Source: Mycobacteroides abscessus ATCC 19977 (GTDB lineage: Bacteria > Actinomycetota > Actinomycetes > Mycobacteriales > Mycobacteriaceae). Taken from it: 64,000 nucleotides of DNA. Where the stretch lies: NCBI RefSeq assembly GCF_000069185.1, contig NC_010397.1, positions 3,100,001 to 3,164,000 of the forward strand, read 5' to 3'. The position numbers and the translations under genes were made by a program. Position 1 is the stretch's first letter, and each line of letters opens with the position of its first letter. The notes below the pieces were generated by a model. The model was not told the origin of the DNA, made no database searches, and worked only from the letters and a program-made list of their open reading frames with translations. Positions 42,455-52,364 of this stretch are shown piece after piece.

Positions 42455-42970
42455 CTACAGGGGCGCTCCCCCACGTAGATGCTCGAAGATCAACGACGTC
42501 TGTGTGCCCGCGACATCGGGCAGCGCGTTGAGTTTCTCAACGACGAAGGACCGCAGGTCCTCGGTGTCGCGGGCCGCGACGTGCAGGATGTAATCATCCG
42601 CGCCCGCAAGGAAGTACACGTCGATCACTTGTGGCAACTCACGTATGTCACGGATGAAGGTGCGGATCTTGCCACGCGCATTGGCCTGCAGGCTGACCGA
42701 GATCATCGCCTGTAGCGGCCTACCAATGGCGGCGGGGTCCACGTCGGTGAAGAATCCACGGATCACACCGGTCTCTTGCAGGCGCCGGACCCGTCCATGA
42801 CATGTGGAGGCCGCGATCCCCACGGCCTCAGCCAACACACTGTTGGGTATACGTGCGTCGTTGTGCAGTTCCAGCAGGATGCGGCGGTCCACGTCATCGA
42901 GCTCCACGCGCCGAACATCATTCGGCGCGGGAGGCATGTCGAACCGCGATTCCGGTGATTTTGCGACCAT
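42455..42970 (-). CDS. aldR: Lrp/AsnC-family regulator of alanine dehydrogenase
   Basis: A 171-residue Lrp/AsnC regulator equivalent to Rv2779c (AldR). The winged HTH is in ELDDVDRRILLELHNDARIP and AEAVGIAASTCHGRVRRLQE; the C-terminal RAM domain binds amino acids. It diverges from ald, which AldR controls in mycobacteria in response to alanine. An ATG twelve codons downstream is a possible start. It converges closely with the SulP fusion gene (8-base gap). Confidence 0.9.
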   Translation of the reverse strand: MVAKSPESRFDMPPAPNDVRRVELDDVDRRILLELHNDARIPNSVLAEAVGIAASTCHGRVRRLQETGVIRGFFTDVDPAAIGRPLQAMISVSLQANARGKIRTFIRDIRELPQVIDVYFLAGADDYILHVAARDTEDLRSFVVEKLNALPDVAGTQTSLIFEHLRGGAPL

Positions 42971-43071
42971 TTTTGCAATCTACCGAATCTTCCACGGAAA
43001 TATTGCGCGTTTATCGACGCTTCTTCACACTTGAACGCGGGACTTAGTTTTGAAACAGGAGAAGAAGAATC
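42971..43071. promoter_or_regulatory. aldR/ald divergent control region
   Basis: A 101-base AT-richer gap with GCAAT (42975-42979) and ATTGC (43002-43006) as inverted arms 22 bases apart, a spacing compatible with an Lrp-type dimer or octamer site. The ald ribosome-binding site AGGAGAAG is at its right end. Binding by AldR is inferred. Confidence 0.45.
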
Positions 43072-44187
43072 ATGCGCGTAGGCATCCCTACCGAGATCAA
43101 GAACAACGAATATCGCGTGGCCACCACACCCGCGGGTGTGGCCGAACTGACCCGTCGCGGGCACGAGGTGATCATTCAGTCGGGCGCGGGTGACGGCTCC
43201 TCGATATCGGATGTGGACTTCAAAGCCGCTGGCGCACAGGTGATCAACGGCGCCGAACAGGTTTGGGCCGAGGCCGATCTGCTACTCAAGGTCAAGGAAC
43301 CGATCGAGCCCGAATACGCCCTCATGCGTCGTGGCCAGACGCTCTTCACCTACCTGCACCTGGCCGCCTCGCTGCCGTGCACGCAGGCGTTACTGAAGTC
43401 AGAAACCACCTCGATCGCGTACGAGACAGTGCAGACCTCCGACGGTGCGCTCCCCCTACTGGCCCCTATGAGTGAGGTCGCCGGACGGTTGGCCGCACAG
43501 GTCGGGGCGTACCACCTGATGACCCCCGTGGGGGGACGCGGCCTGGTCATGGGTGGTGTGCCTGGAGTCGGCCCGGCCGACGTGGTCGTGATCGGTGGTG
43601 GCGTCGCCGGATACAACGCGGCACGCATCGCCGCCGGAATGGGTGCTCACGTCACCGTTTTCGACGTCAACTTGGGCAAGCTGCGGGAGCTGGACGGAGA
43701 GTTCGGCGGCACTATCCGTACCCGGTACTCGTCGACCATGGAGCTGGAAGGCGCCGTCAAACGCGCCGACCTGGTGATCGGAGCCGTGCTCATCCCGGGC
43801 GCCAAGGCTCCTAAACTCATTTCGAATTCCCTTGTTTCTCAAATGAAACCGGGTTCAGTGCTCGTGGACATCGCCATCGATCAGGGGGGCTGCTTCGCCG
43901 ATTCACGCCCCACCACTCATGACGAACCGACCTACACCGTCCACGACAGCGTGTTCTACTGCGTGGCCAATATGCCCGGCGCGGTGCCACGGACCTCCAC
44001 CTTTGCCCTGACCAACGCCACCATGCCGTACGTGCTGGCACTGGCAGACAAGGGCTGGCGCCAGGCCTGCCGCGACGACGCCGCGCTCGCCCAGGGACTC
44101 TCCACACATGAGGGCGCGCTACTGAACACGCATGTCGCACACGACCTGGGGCTGGCCTTCACCGATCCTGCCGAGGTCCTCGGGTAG
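43072..44187 (+). CDS. ald: Alanine dehydrogenase
   Basis: A 371-residue enzyme that interconverts L-alanine and pyruvate with NAD+. The N-terminus MRVGIPTEIKNNEYRVA is diagnostic. The catalytic His is in LFTYLHLAAS and the Rossmann motif is GGGVAGYNAARIAAGMGAH followed by VFDVN. Length equals Rv2780. In mycobacteria it is induced by alanine, hypoxia and starvation. A strong AGGAGAAG site precedes the ATG. Confidence 0.97.
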   Translation: MRVGIPTEIKNNEYRVATTPAGVAELTRRGHEVIIQSGAGDGSSISDVDFKAAGAQVINGAEQVWAEADLLLKVKEPIEPEYALMRRGQTLFTYLHLAASLPCTQALLKSETTSIAYETVQTSDGALPLLAPMSEVAGRLAAQVGAYHLMTPVGGRGLVMGGVPGVGPADVVVIGGGVAGYNAARIAAGMGAHVTVFDVNLGKLRELDGEFGGTIRTRYSSTMELEGAVKRADLVIGAVLIPGAKAPKLISNSLVSQMKPGSVLVDIAIDQGGCFADSRPTTHDEPTYTVHDSVFYCVANMPGAVPRTSTFALTNATMPYVLALADKGWRQACRDDAALAQGLSTHEGALLNTHVAHDLGLAFTDPAEVLG

Positions 44188-44194
44188 CTATTCG

Positions 44195-44232
44195 TAGATC
44201 ACGACGGCAATCACGCTGTCATCGGTGATCTA
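44195..44232. terminator. Long hairpin between ald and the convergent diiron gene
   Basis: TAGATCAC (44195-44202) pairs exactly with GTGATCTA (44225-44232). Inside, GACGGC pairs with GCTGTC (one G-U) around a six-base loop, with a four-base bulge. The stem starts eight bases after the ald stop and overlaps the last codons of the diiron gene, so it can serve both strands. Confidence 0.6.
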
Positions 44233-45255
44233 GACAGCGGTCTGCGCGGTGAGGTCATTGGTCCACGTGGGCGTTTTGATCTTCTTGCGGTACGGGACTT
44301 TGTCGTTGAACTTGTTCACCGCGCGCCCCACCTTATGGAGCGGATGGTCGAAGTCAGTGAAGTACGTGCTGTTGACGATCGGGTAACGCAGCACCCGGAA
44401 GATCGGCAGCCTGCGCGCATTGCTGCTCTTCCGGCCACCCGATTCCGCGTAGCGATCGAACGCGCGCTGGATCAAGATCGTGTCGATACCCATGTTGCGC
44501 ATGGCGTCACCCACCCGGGTGAGGAAGCCTGCGAACCGGATAACATGGGGGTTTGCCAACCCGACGGCACGGACGATGGTCACCGGCTTGAGCAGCGGCG
44601 CCACATCCTCCACCAGCATTCTGGAGAACTTACGGGTGCCCAACATATCCATAACCGCGAATCCGATTGCCAGATGCCGTGATTCGTCGGAGTTGATCTT
44701 GGCGAACACCTCGTGGAACAGCGGATCCTCGACCTCGCCCGACAGGAATTTCAGCACCGCGCCATCGAGGCCCACCTCGAAGAACGGGATGACGGTGGCC
44801 ATGTAGACGAACGGGAGCCGCCGGTCACCGAGGTTGTCGAATCCACGAAGTGCCTGCAGTAATGCCTTGATGTCCCCGGACTGAGGCGGGATCTCACCCT
44901 CGGCCAGCATGCCCCACCGGCGCATCAGTGCGATTTCGGCGTTGGCATGCCGCTGCTCTTCGGCATGGAAGTAGCTATAGATCTCTCTGAGCGTGTCGTT
45001 GGGCGCGGTGATGCCCAGCGTGCCCATCATCCGTCCGCCAATGTGCTCAATCCACACCAGGTCCGACATGAACTGCTTGAGATCGTCGAACTGCTCGGGG
45101 TTGATGGTGTCAGCCCCCGGCTTGTCCCAGTCGAAGTCCGCCAGTGTCCACTGCCTGGCTTTGATCTTGCCGAGGACGTTCTCAAAGAATTCGTCGTTCT
45201 TGGCGATGTCCTTGGTGTTGTCTCTGGTCAGCTCATCTGGGAGCACGGCGGTCAT
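44230..45255 (-). CDS. Ferritin-like diiron protein (putative oxygenase)
   Basis: A 341-residue soluble helical protein with two iron-ligand helices: FHAEEQRHANAE and NSDESRHLAIG, the ExxH-type pairs of R2-like/ferritin-like diiron enzymes. Additional Glu residues (IEHIGG, FFEVGLDG) could complete the site. It lies in an operon with a flavin monooxygenase (ATGA overlap), so oxidation of a shared hydrophobic substrate is inferred. Identification as a desaturase or N-oxygenase is not possible from the sequence. Confidence 0.8.
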   Translation of the reverse strand: MTAVLPDELTRDNTKDIAKNDEFFENVLGKIKARQWTLADFDWDKPGADTINPEQFDDLKQFMSDLVWIEHIGGRMMGTLGITAPNDTLREIYSYFHAEEQRHANAEIALMRRWGMLAEGEIPPQSGDIKALLQALRGFDNLGDRRLPFVYMATVIPFFEVGLDGAVLKFLSGEVEDPLFHEVFAKINSDESRHLAIGFAVMDMLGTRKFSRMLVEDVAPLLKPVTIVRAVGLANPHVIRFAGFLTRVGDAMRNMGIDTILIQRAFDRYAESGGRKSSNARRLPIFRVLRYPIVNSTYFTDFDHPLHKVGRAVNKFNDKVPYRKKIKTPTWTNDLTAQTAV

Positions 45256-46778
45256 TGGGCTACCCCTAACTTCGCGGAATTGATGGAATCGAGTTCCTGC
45301 TGGGTGAGAATCTTGTAATCGGCGGCATCGACGTCGGCCAACGCACGCCGGAATTCGGTTGTCGTACCTGGGAAGAGCTCACTGGCCACGGTGTCCTCTG
45401 GCTTGTACCAGCGGAACGCGCCATCGCGCCATGTGGTCCGATCGAGTCTTTGCGCCGCACGTGCCTGCTCACGCTCGAGGGCCTCCCGACGCACCTCGAT
45501 CGAGACAAATGCCAACGAATCGATCAACGCCAAAGAAGCTGTCACATAGTCAATTTGCGCTTCGACATGCGCAAGACCAGCCAAGGCGTTGGTCCCGGAC
45601 CCGGGTCCGGCGAGCAAGAACAGATTGGGGAATCCGGGCACATTCACGCCGCGGAATGCCGTGGGCTGGGTGCCCCAGTGCTCGCCCAGCGTGGAGCCGT
45701 CCACCCCCTTGATCGGGAACGGCTCCTCGATGAGTACCTCCGGGGCATCGAGCGCGAAGACCAGGCAGTCGGCCTTATGTGTCATCGCGTCGGCAGATCG
45801 AACCCCAATGGCGCTCACTCCCGTGACGGGCCAGGGCACCAGCTTGCAATTGTCTTGCTGTATCGCCGAATAGAAGTCGTCGGAAAACAGAATCCGGCGA
45901 CTGCCCGCGCGATATGCCGGCAGCAGGTTACGGCGCAACCACGGGTCCTTCACATTGCGGTTGAGGTGGTTCTCGGCGACCGCCTCGACAAGCCGGGTGC
46001 CGACCCCACGCCACACCAGACCCCGACGCAGCGCTTCATGTGAACGGCTCGCCACCCGTCCCGCCAGCGATCCCGAGGCCCGGGACACCAGCCGCCCGAC
46101 CGCACCCGGAGCTTCGGCACCCCAGCGGGGCAGCACCCAATCAGGGGCGCGCTGAAAGACCCGGACTCGCGCGGCCTTCTTGACCAGCTCGGGCACCACG
46201 TGCACGGTGCTGGCGCCGGCCGCGATCACCGCGACATTGCGGCCGGCGAAATCGAAACTCGGATCCCAATCCGCCGTGCTCAGGATCGGACCCTCGAACT
46301 GCTCGATACCGGCGAGTTCCGGTGGCTCCGAAAGTGTTCCAGCACCGACAGCAAGAATCACCCGTCGCGCGGATACCGATTTCTTGCCCGCCACGGTGAT
46401 GCGCCAGGCGGCCTTACCTTGTTCGAAGGACAACCCGGTGACCCGATTTCGCAAGCGCAGCGCGGGCTCAAGGCCGTATCGCGCGATGAGATCTCGCTGA
46501 TAGGACAAGACACCCTCGCGCGTCGCCCAGAGCGTGCGCGACGACGTGCTGGGCGAAAACGAGTACGACTGCTGGACAGCTAACTCGTCGCCGGCGACGG
46601 AAGAGAAGGTGCTACGCCGCCAGTAACCGCCGATTTCCGGGGCTTGCTCGAGGATCAGCAGGTCCTGGACCCGGGCCTGACGCAATCTCGCAGCCATGCC
46701 CAACCCGGCTATGCCGGCTCCGATGATCGCAACGTCAACGGGGTTATTGACTGCCATCTGCGCGCTTACCATCCTCAT
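45252..46778 (-). CDS. FAD-dependent monooxygenase (Baeyer-Villiger/FMO-like)
   Basis: A 508-residue flavoprotein monooxygenase. The FAD motif is AIIGAGIAGLGMAARLRQ, the second Gly-rich region is FAGRNVAVIAAGASTVHVV, and FQRAPDWVLPR corresponds to the fingerprint region common in these enzymes. Several ATGs are possible (46778, 46772, 46757); the last still precedes the FAD motif. A perfect 8-base inverted repeat lies just upstream. The substrate is unknown. Confidence 0.87.
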   Translation of the reverse strand: MRMVSAQMAVNNPVDVAIIGAGIAGLGMAARLRQARVQDLLILEQAPEIGGYWRRSTFSSVAGDELAVQQSYSFSPSTSSRTLWATREGVLSYQRDLIARYGLEPALRLRNRVTGLSFEQGKAAWRITVAGKKSVSARRVILAVGAGTLSEPPELAGIEQFEGPILSTADWDPSFDFAGRNVAVIAAGASTVHVVPELVKKAARVRVFQRAPDWVLPRWGAEAPGAVGRLVSRASGSLAGRVASRSHEALRRGLVWRGVGTRLVEAVAENHLNRNVKDPWLRRNLLPAYRAGSRRILFSDDFYSAIQQDNCKLVPWPVTGVSAIGVRSADAMTHKADCLVFALDAPEVLIEEPFPIKGVDGSTLGEHWGTQPTAFRGVNVPGFPNLFLLAGPGSGTNALAGLAHVEAQIDYVTASLALIDSLAFVSIEVRREALEREQARAAQRLDRTTWRDGAFRWYKPEDTVASELFPGTTTEFRRALADVDAADYKILTQQELDSINSAKLGVAQ

Positions 46779-46781
46779 CTT

Positions 46782-46810
46782 CGTTGACGAAAGACTGACT
46801 TACGTCAACG
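46782..46810. promoter_or_regulatory. Perfect inverted-repeat operator upstream of the monooxygenase operon
   Basis: CGTTGACG (46782-46789) and CGTCAACG (46803-46810) are exact complements separated by 13 bases and end four bases before the first possible start codon. They have the form of a dimeric repressor site. No regulator gene is adjacent. Confidence 0.68.
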
Positions 46811-46886
46811 GTAGCAGGCCGCGGGCCCACTACGACAAGGGCCGGTTCAGTCACGCTTCCTATCAATAGTGATCTGCATCACAGCA

Positions 46887-47696
46887 CTACCGGATGATCT
46901 GGTCTTCGAGTATGGCCTGGTAACGGCGCATTCCCGCGATCCATCTGTCGTAATCGGCGCCCTTCTGGCGATACATGTCGAGCACCTGGGGATGCGGCAA
47001 GACCAAGAACTTCTCATCCCGGATCGCATCGAGTGCCATGGCAGCCACCACCGCCGGTTCGAGCACGTCACCCGCCGCTGTTATAGAGGTACCCGCCACA
47101 CGCACGTCCGGGTCATCGGATTCGGTGAGGCCGTCCAAGAGTGCCGTCTTGACCCCCATCGGACACAGGCAACTCACTCCGACCCCCTGACCGCCGTAGG
47201 TGATCGAGAGCCACTCGGCAAAGCCGACCGCGGCATGTTTGGTCACCGAATACGCGGGTGAACCGATCTGGGTGAGCAGTCCGGCCGCTGATGCCACCGA
47301 CAGGAAATAGCCACGGCCGCGCTCTACCCATCCGGGCACCAGCAGCGTGGCCGCGCGGATATGCGCCCGAAGGTTCACATCGATGGTGAGGTCCCATGCC
47401 GCCTCGCCGATACCGAGCCCGAGGCCGCCGGCGATACCGGCGTTGGCCGCGTAGAGATCGACGGGACCAAATTCCTTCTCCGCCAAAGCAATAAGATCCT
47501 CGATATCGGAGACCGCGCTGGCATCGGCTCGCTGACCGACGATGCCGTCTCGAGCCGCGGCGGTGCGCCCCACGGCATCGGCGTCGATATCTGACGCCAC
47601 CACGGTGGCTCCGGCATCCACAAGCCCCCAGGCAAGGGCCTGTCCGATTCCCGAACCGGCTCCGGTGACGATGGCGACGCTGCCGTTGATATCCAT
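46887..47696 (-). CDS. Short-chain dehydrogenase/reductase
   Basis: A 269-residue SDR. The cofactor motif is TGAGSGIGQALA with DID at the end of strand 2, favouring NAD. YAANAGIAGG, SVASAAGLL and the catalytic YSVTKHA follow. It is separated by about 100 bases from the monooxygenase operon and nine bases from the DUF2182 gene upstream. The substrate is unknown; xenobiotic or lipid alcohol oxidation together with the downstream oxygenases is a reasonable guess. Confidence 0.88.
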   Translation of the reverse strand: MDINGSVAIVTGAGSGIGQALAWGLVDAGATVVASDIDADAVGRTAAARDGIVGQRADASAVSDIEDLIALAEKEFGPVDLYAANAGIAGGLGLGIGEAAWDLTIDVNLRAHIRAATLLVPGWVERGRGYFLSVASAAGLLTQIGSPAYSVTKHAAVGFAEWLSITYGGQGVGVSCLCPMGVKTALLDGLTESDDPDVRVAGTSITAAGDVLEPAVVAAMALDAIRDEKFLVLPHPQVLDMYRQKGADYDRWIAGMRRYQAILEDQIIR

Positions 47697-47705
47697 ACCC
47701 GGACC

Positions 47706-48488
47706 TTATTGGATGGCCGCGAAGACCCCCACGGCGGCGGCCGCGACCGCGAAAACACCGGCAAGGACGCGGGCCGTGCGCCGCGGAGACTGGGTGAAAC
47801 GCTCCCAGGTGACCGCGACCGTCAACGGCACCATCCACACAATATGCGCGGTCGGAGCAAGGGCCATCGCCAGCATGACGGCCCAACACGATCTGACGCA
47901 TGCCCATCCACCGAACGCACCAAACCGTATGGCGCCCTGGGCCGCAGGCCAACCGGTGGGTGGCAGCGGGCGTGACGCGTGACAGTCACCGAGGGCCCGG
48001 CGTTTGAGCGGGGTCAACTGCCAGAGCGCGGCGACAACGAGAGCCCCGGTGAACAGCCACCAAGGCGACGGGCCCACCGCAGCCGATTGCGCCAGCGCGA
48101 CGACGACACCGATCACTGTCCAAACTGCGAGCCAGACTGCCCCATAGAGAACTACGGCCCCGCCGCGGCGCCCCCGGGGCGTGGTCTGCTCGATGTACCG
48201 CACCGACGGCAGGGTGGCCGGTCCCATCATGGCGACGGTCATGACAATCCAGGCGATGATCGCGATCCACAGCACCGGTTGATGTGTGACCGGCGTGGGC
48301 ATCGGGGCCATACCCGCGTGCTGCATTCCATGCATGCTGTGCTCGCCGGCAGGCGCCTGTGAGTGAGCGCCCGCATGTTGCGGAAGCAACGCGAAAGCCA
48401 ACCACGACAACAAAATTACCGCGGCCACGATCCCTGTGTATGTGCCAGCCGTTAGTTCCCTAACGCGCTGAATCGCATGGGCGACCAT
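47706..48488 (-). CDS. DUF2182 integral membrane protein with His/Met-rich loop
   Basis: A 260-residue DUF2182 protein with about six transmembrane helices. After the first helix comes a periplasmic loop rich in His and Met (HAGAHSQAPAGEHSMHGMQH and on), a pattern typical of copper or other metal handling. Family residues MTVAMMGPATLPSVRYIEQ and CVRSCWAVMLAM are present. Metal transport or metallochaperone function is inferred. It lies upstream of the SDR gene on the same strand. Confidence 0.8.
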   Translation of the reverse strand: MVAHAIQRVRELTAGTYTGIVAAVILLSWLAFALLPQHAGAHSQAPAGEHSMHGMQHAGMAPMPTPVTHQPVLWIAIIAWIVMTVAMMGPATLPSVRYIEQTTPRGRRGGAVVLYGAVWLAVWTVIGVVVALAQSAAVGPSPWWLFTGALVVAALWQLTPLKRRALGDCHASRPLPPTGWPAAQGAIRFGAFGGWACVRSCWAVMLAMALAPTAHIVWMVPLTVAVTWERFTQSPRRTARVLAGVFAVAAAAVGVFAAIQ

Positions 48489-48517
48489 CAGCTAGAGGAT
48501 ATCTTCCCGGCCGTGAA

Positions 48518-49864
48518 CTAGCTTGTGGATTCAATCATCGTCCGCAATGTGCGCGGCAACGTCCGCTTGGATCGGTACGGTCCCACCACCGCCGCCCCGG
48601 CGGGGCCGCCGAGCAACTGGCGGGCGATGGCGTTGACCTCGTCGGCCGTCACCGCGTCGATCCTGTCCAGGGTCGCGGAAATGGTGCGGTGCTTGCCGTT
48701 GTTCAGCTCGCTGCGGCCCAACCGATTCATCCGCGATGCCGAATCTTCAAGCCCCAGAACGAGTCCACCGGAGAGCGCCCCCTTGGCACGATCGATTTCC
48801 GCCGGGGTGAATCCGTCCTCGACGACCGATCCCAACACCTGCGAGGTCACCTTCGTCACCTCGTCGAATCGCTCCGGGGAGCAGCCCGCGTATACCGACA
48901 AGGCGCCGGTGTCCGAGAAGGTATCCACCGTCGAATACACCGCGTACACCAGCCCTCGCTGCTCGCGAATCTCTTGAAACAGGCGAGAACTGAGGCCACC
49001 GCCGAGTGCGCTGTTGAGTACCGACAGCGCCCAGCGATGCTGCCAGCCGCGCCCGGGAGTGCGCACCCCAAGCGACAGGTGCACCTGCTCACCGTCGCGT
49101 GACACCAACTCGAGCCCCGGCTTGGCCGCGACCCGGCCACTGCCCTTGCGGGGCGCCACCGTCCGCACCGATGAGTCCAGATGCGACTTGAAATACTTGC
49201 GCGCCAACCGGACTACACGATCGTGTTCGATGTTTCCGGCGACCGCCAGCACCATACGTTCGGGGCGGTACCGCCGCACATGGAATGAATGCAGTTGCGC
49301 CCGCGTCATCGCCGAAATCGATTCGGAGCTGCCCAGCACGCTGCGGCCGATCGGATGATCACCGAACAGCGCACCCAGGAAGGCCTCCCCCAGCAGATCC
49401 TCGGGATCGTCGTCACGCATCGCGATTTCTTCGAGCACCACATCACGCTCGACCTCGACGTCGTCGCTGGCGCATCGCCCGCGCAACACCACATCGGCCA
49501 CCAGGTCTATGGCCAACTCCAGATCGGAGTCCAGCACATGAGCGTAATAACAGGTCTGCTCGCGTGCGGTGAAGGCGTTGAGCTCGCCCCCGACGGCGTC
49601 GATCGACTGGGCGATATCGGCCGCCGACCGGGTGGGCGTGGATTTGAACAGCAGGTGCTCGAGGAAGTGCGCCGCACCGGCGACACTGCGCCCCTCGTCG
49701 CGCGACCCCACGTCGACCCACACGCCGACGGACGCCGAGCGCACCGAGGGCATGGCCTCGGTGACTACTCGGAGCCCACCTGGAAGAACCGTGCGGCGTA
49801 CCGATGAGCCGCTTGCGCGAAGAGACTCGGACCCTGCGCTCGGGACCTTACTGGGTGACGGCAT
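48518..49864 (-). CDS. pepR: M16-family zinc peptidase
   Basis: A 448-residue insulinase-family metallopeptidase equivalent to Rv2782c. The inverted zinc motif HxxEH is HFLEH, and the third ligand Glu lies in [15 protein letters not shown]. The C-terminal M16 domain is complete and lacks the motif, as expected. The ATG at 49864 overlaps the end of gpsI by 17 bases, so the two are coupled; frame upstream of this is inside gpsI and not used. Confidence 0.92.
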   Translation of the reverse strand: MPSPSKVPSAGSESLRASGSSVRRTVLPGGLRVVTEAMPSVRSASVGVWVDVGSRDEGRSVAGAAHFLEHLLFKSTPTRSAADIAQSIDAVGGELNAFTAREQTCYYAHVLDSDLELAIDLVADVVLRGRCASDDVEVERDVVLEEIAMRDDDPEDLLGEAFLGALFGDHPIGRSVLGSSESISAMTRAQLHSFHVRRYRPERMVLAVAGNIEHDRVVRLARKYFKSHLDSSVRTVAPRKGSGRVAAKPGLELVSRDGEQVHLSLGVRTPGRGWQHRWALSVLNSALGGGLSSRLFQEIREQRGLVYAVYSTVDTFSDTGALSVYAGCSPERFDEVTKVTSQVLGSVVEDGFTPAEIDRAKGALSGGLVLGLEDSASRMNRLGRSELNNGKHRTISATLDRIDAVTADEVNAIARQLLGGPAGAAVVGPYRSKRTLPRTLRTMIESTS

Positions 49865-52115
49865 CAGCCGGCTGGGCCTCCGCGGGTGCGGGAGCTTCCG
49901 CGGCATCCTCTTCGCCGACCGGGACCAGCGAGATCTTGCCGCGGTTGTCGATATCGGCGATCTCCACCTGGATCTTGTCGCCGACCTTGACCACGTCTTC
50001 AACCTTGGCAATCCGCTTGCCCTTACCGAGCTTGCTGATGTGCACCAGGCCGTCGCGGCCAGGCAAGAGGGAAACGAAAGCTCCAAAGTCAGTGGTCTTC
50101 ACCACCGTTCCGAGGAAACGCTCGCCGATCTTGGGCAACTGCGGGTTGGCGATGGCGTTGATCTTGTCGATCGCGGCCTGCGCCGAAGCGCCGTCGGCAG
50201 CACCGACGAACACGGTGCCGTCATCCTCGATGGAGATGTTCGCGCCGGTCTCCTCGGTGATGGAGTTGATCATCTTGCCCTTGGGCCCAATCACCTCACC
50301 GATCTTGTCGACCGGCACCTTGATGGTGGTGATACGCGGCGCGTACGGGCTCATCTCGTCGGGAGCGTCGATCGCCTCGGCCATCACCTCGAGGATGGTG
50401 GTGCGGGCGTCTTTGGCCTGCGACAACGCGGCGGCCAGCACCTGCGACGGGATGCCGTCGAGCTTGGTGTCCAGCTGCAGGGCGGTGACGAAGTCCTTGG
50501 TGCCGGCGACCTTGAAGTCCATGTCGCCGAAGGCATCCTCGGCACCCAGGATATCGGTGAGCGCGACGAAGCGACGCTCGGCGGTGCCGTCTGCGAGTTC
50601 GATGTCATCGGACACCAGACCCATGGCGATACCGGCGACGGGCGCCTTCAGCGGCACGCCGGCGTTCAGCAGCGCCAGAGTGGAAGCACACACCGAACCC
50701 ATCGAGGTAGAACCGTTGGAGCCCAGCGCCTCCGAGACCTGACGGATCGCGTAGGGGAACTCCTCAATGCTCGGGAGCACCGGGATGAGCGCCCGCTCGG
50801 CGAGGGCGCCGTGGCCTATCTCGCGACGCTTCGGCGAACCGACGCGGCCGGTCTCACCGGTGGAGAAGGGCGGGAAGTTGTAGTGGTGCATGTAGCGCTT
50901 GGTGGTCTCGGGTCCGAGCGAATCGACCTGCTGAGCCATCTTGATCATATCCAGGGTGGTCACACCCATGATCTGGGTCTCGCCACGCTCGAACAGGGCA
51001 CTGCCGTGGGCACGCGGGATCACGGCGACCTCGGCTGACAGGGCGCGAATGTCGGTGACACCGCGGCCATCGATGCGGAACTGATCCTTCAGGATGCGCT
51101 GGCGCACAAGCTTCTTGGTGAGCGAGCGGAACGCGGCGCCGATTTCCTTCTCACGGCCGTCGAAGCCCTCCTGGAGCCTGCCCAGCACGTCGACCTTGAT
51201 CTCGTCGGTCTTCTCATCACGCTCGGCCTTGCCCGCGATCGAGAGCGCCTGCGACAGCGGCTCGGTGGCCACAGCCGCGACGGCGGCGTAGACGTCGTCC
51301 TGGTAGTCCGGGAACAGCGGGAACTCGCCGGTGGGCTTGGCAGCGCTGCCGGCCAGCTCCTCCTGCGCGGTGCACAGGGCAGCGATGAACGGCTTGGCCG
51401 CCTCGAGGCCCTCGGCGACAACGGTTTCGGTGGGCGCACCGGCGCCACCGTCGATCAATGCGATGACGTTGTCAGTGGCCTCGGCCTCGACCATCATGAT
51501 CGCCACGTCGGAATCACCGGCGGTGCCTACTTTGCGGCCCGCGACCACCATGTCGAACACAGCCTTCTCCAGCTGCTCGACGGTCGGGAACGCCACCCAC
51601 TGTCCCTCGATCAGGGCGACTCGCACTCCGCCAACCGGGCCCGAGAACGGGAGTCCGGCAAGCTGAGTGGAGGCGGACGCCGCATTGATGGCCAGCACGT
51701 CGTACAGATCGGCGGGGTTCAGGCTCAGCACCGTCACCACGACCTGGATCTCGTTACGCAGCCCGCTCACGAACGACGGGCGCAGCGGCCGGTCGATCAG
51801 ACGGCAAGTCAAAATGGCGTCGGTGGAGGGACGACCCTCACGACGGAAGAACGAGCCGGGGATGCGGCCCGCGGCGTACATCCGCTCCTCGACGTCGACG
51901 GTCAGCGGGAAGAAGTCGAAGTGATCCTTCGGAGTCTTGCTGGCGGCCGTGGTCGACAGCAGCATCGTCTCGTCGTCCAGGTACGCGACGACCGAACCGG
52001 CGGCCTGCAGGGCCAGGCGCCCCGTCTCGAACCGGATGGTGCGGGTGCCGAAGCTCCCGTTGTCGATGGTCGCGGTGGACTCGAAGATGCCTTCTTCAAT
52101 TTCTGTAACAGACAT
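49848..52115 (-). CDS. gpsI: Polyribonucleotide nucleotidyltransferase (PNPase)
   Basis: A 755-residue 3'-to-5' phosphorolytic exoribonuclease. It has two RNase PH-like cores (first near [20 protein letters not shown], second near [20 protein letters not shown] and [20 protein letters not shown]), then KH ([19 protein letters not shown]) and S1 ([20 protein letters not shown]) domains and an acidic Ala/Pro-rich tail. Together with RNase J it supplies two main RNA-degrading enzymes in this window. Confidence 0.97.
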   Translation of the reverse strand: MSVTEIEEGIFESTATIDNGSFGTRTIRFETGRLALQAAGSVVAYLDDETMLLSTTAASKTPKDHFDFFPLTVDVEERMYAAGRIPGSFFRREGRPSTDAILTCRLIDRPLRPSFVSGLRNEIQVVVTVLSLNPADLYDVLAINAASASTQLAGLPFSGPVGGVRVALIEGQWVAFPTVEQLEKAVFDMVVAGRKVGTAGDSDVAIMMVEAEATDNVIALIDGGAGAPTETVVAEGLEAAKPFIAALCTAQEELAGSAAKPTGEFPLFPDYQDDVYAAVAAVATEPLSQALSIAGKAERDEKTDEIKVDVLGRLQEGFDGREKEIGAAFRSLTKKLVRQRILKDQFRIDGRGVTDIRALSAEVAVIPRAHGSALFERGETQIMGVTTLDMIKMAQQVDSLGPETTKRYMHHYNFPPFSTGETGRVGSPKRREIGHGALAERALIPVLPSIEEFPYAIRQVSEALGSNGSTSMGSVCASTLALLNAGVPLKAPVAGIAMGLVSDDIELADGTAERRFVALTDILGAEDAFGDMDFKVAGTKDFVTALQLDTKLDGIPSQVLAAALSQAKDARTTILEVMAEAIDAPDEMSPYAPRITTIKVPVDKIGEVIGPKGKMINSITEETGANISIEDDGTVFVGAADGASAQAAIDKINAIANPQLPKIGERFLGTVVKTTDFGAFVSLLPGRDGLVHISKLGKGKRIAKVEDVVKVGDKIQVEIADIDNRGKISLVPVGEEDAAEAPAPAEAQPADAVTQ

Positions 52116-52364
52116 AGGTGTCCGATTTACCTCTCAGTTATTCAGCGTGTTCGCTGTAGTGGGCATGCGTGCCATCACACGGTCAGCGCGCGGTTGTACC
52201 AGCGCGAAGTGGACCCGGAAGGTGATCGGCCACGGCCGTTCGATCGAAGCGGTCGGGATCTTGAAACCCGGCAGCCACTACCGAAGACCGCCCGTTACCC
52301 GGCGGGACCAGCATGACAACGCACACACCCTACCACCTGCGGCGTTTGCGGCCGTGCAGCTTGA

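Noticed and set aside
49569..51038. 489-codon plus-strand frame opposite pepR/gpsI
   Set aside because: Shadow of the PNPase gene; low-complexity Asp/Leu/Gly composition and no recognisable domain.
52116..52364. Possible structured RNA leader between gpsI and lppU
   Set aside because: I looked for tRNA, riboswitch or strong hairpin patterns and found none; a gpsI leader is plausible but unsupported.
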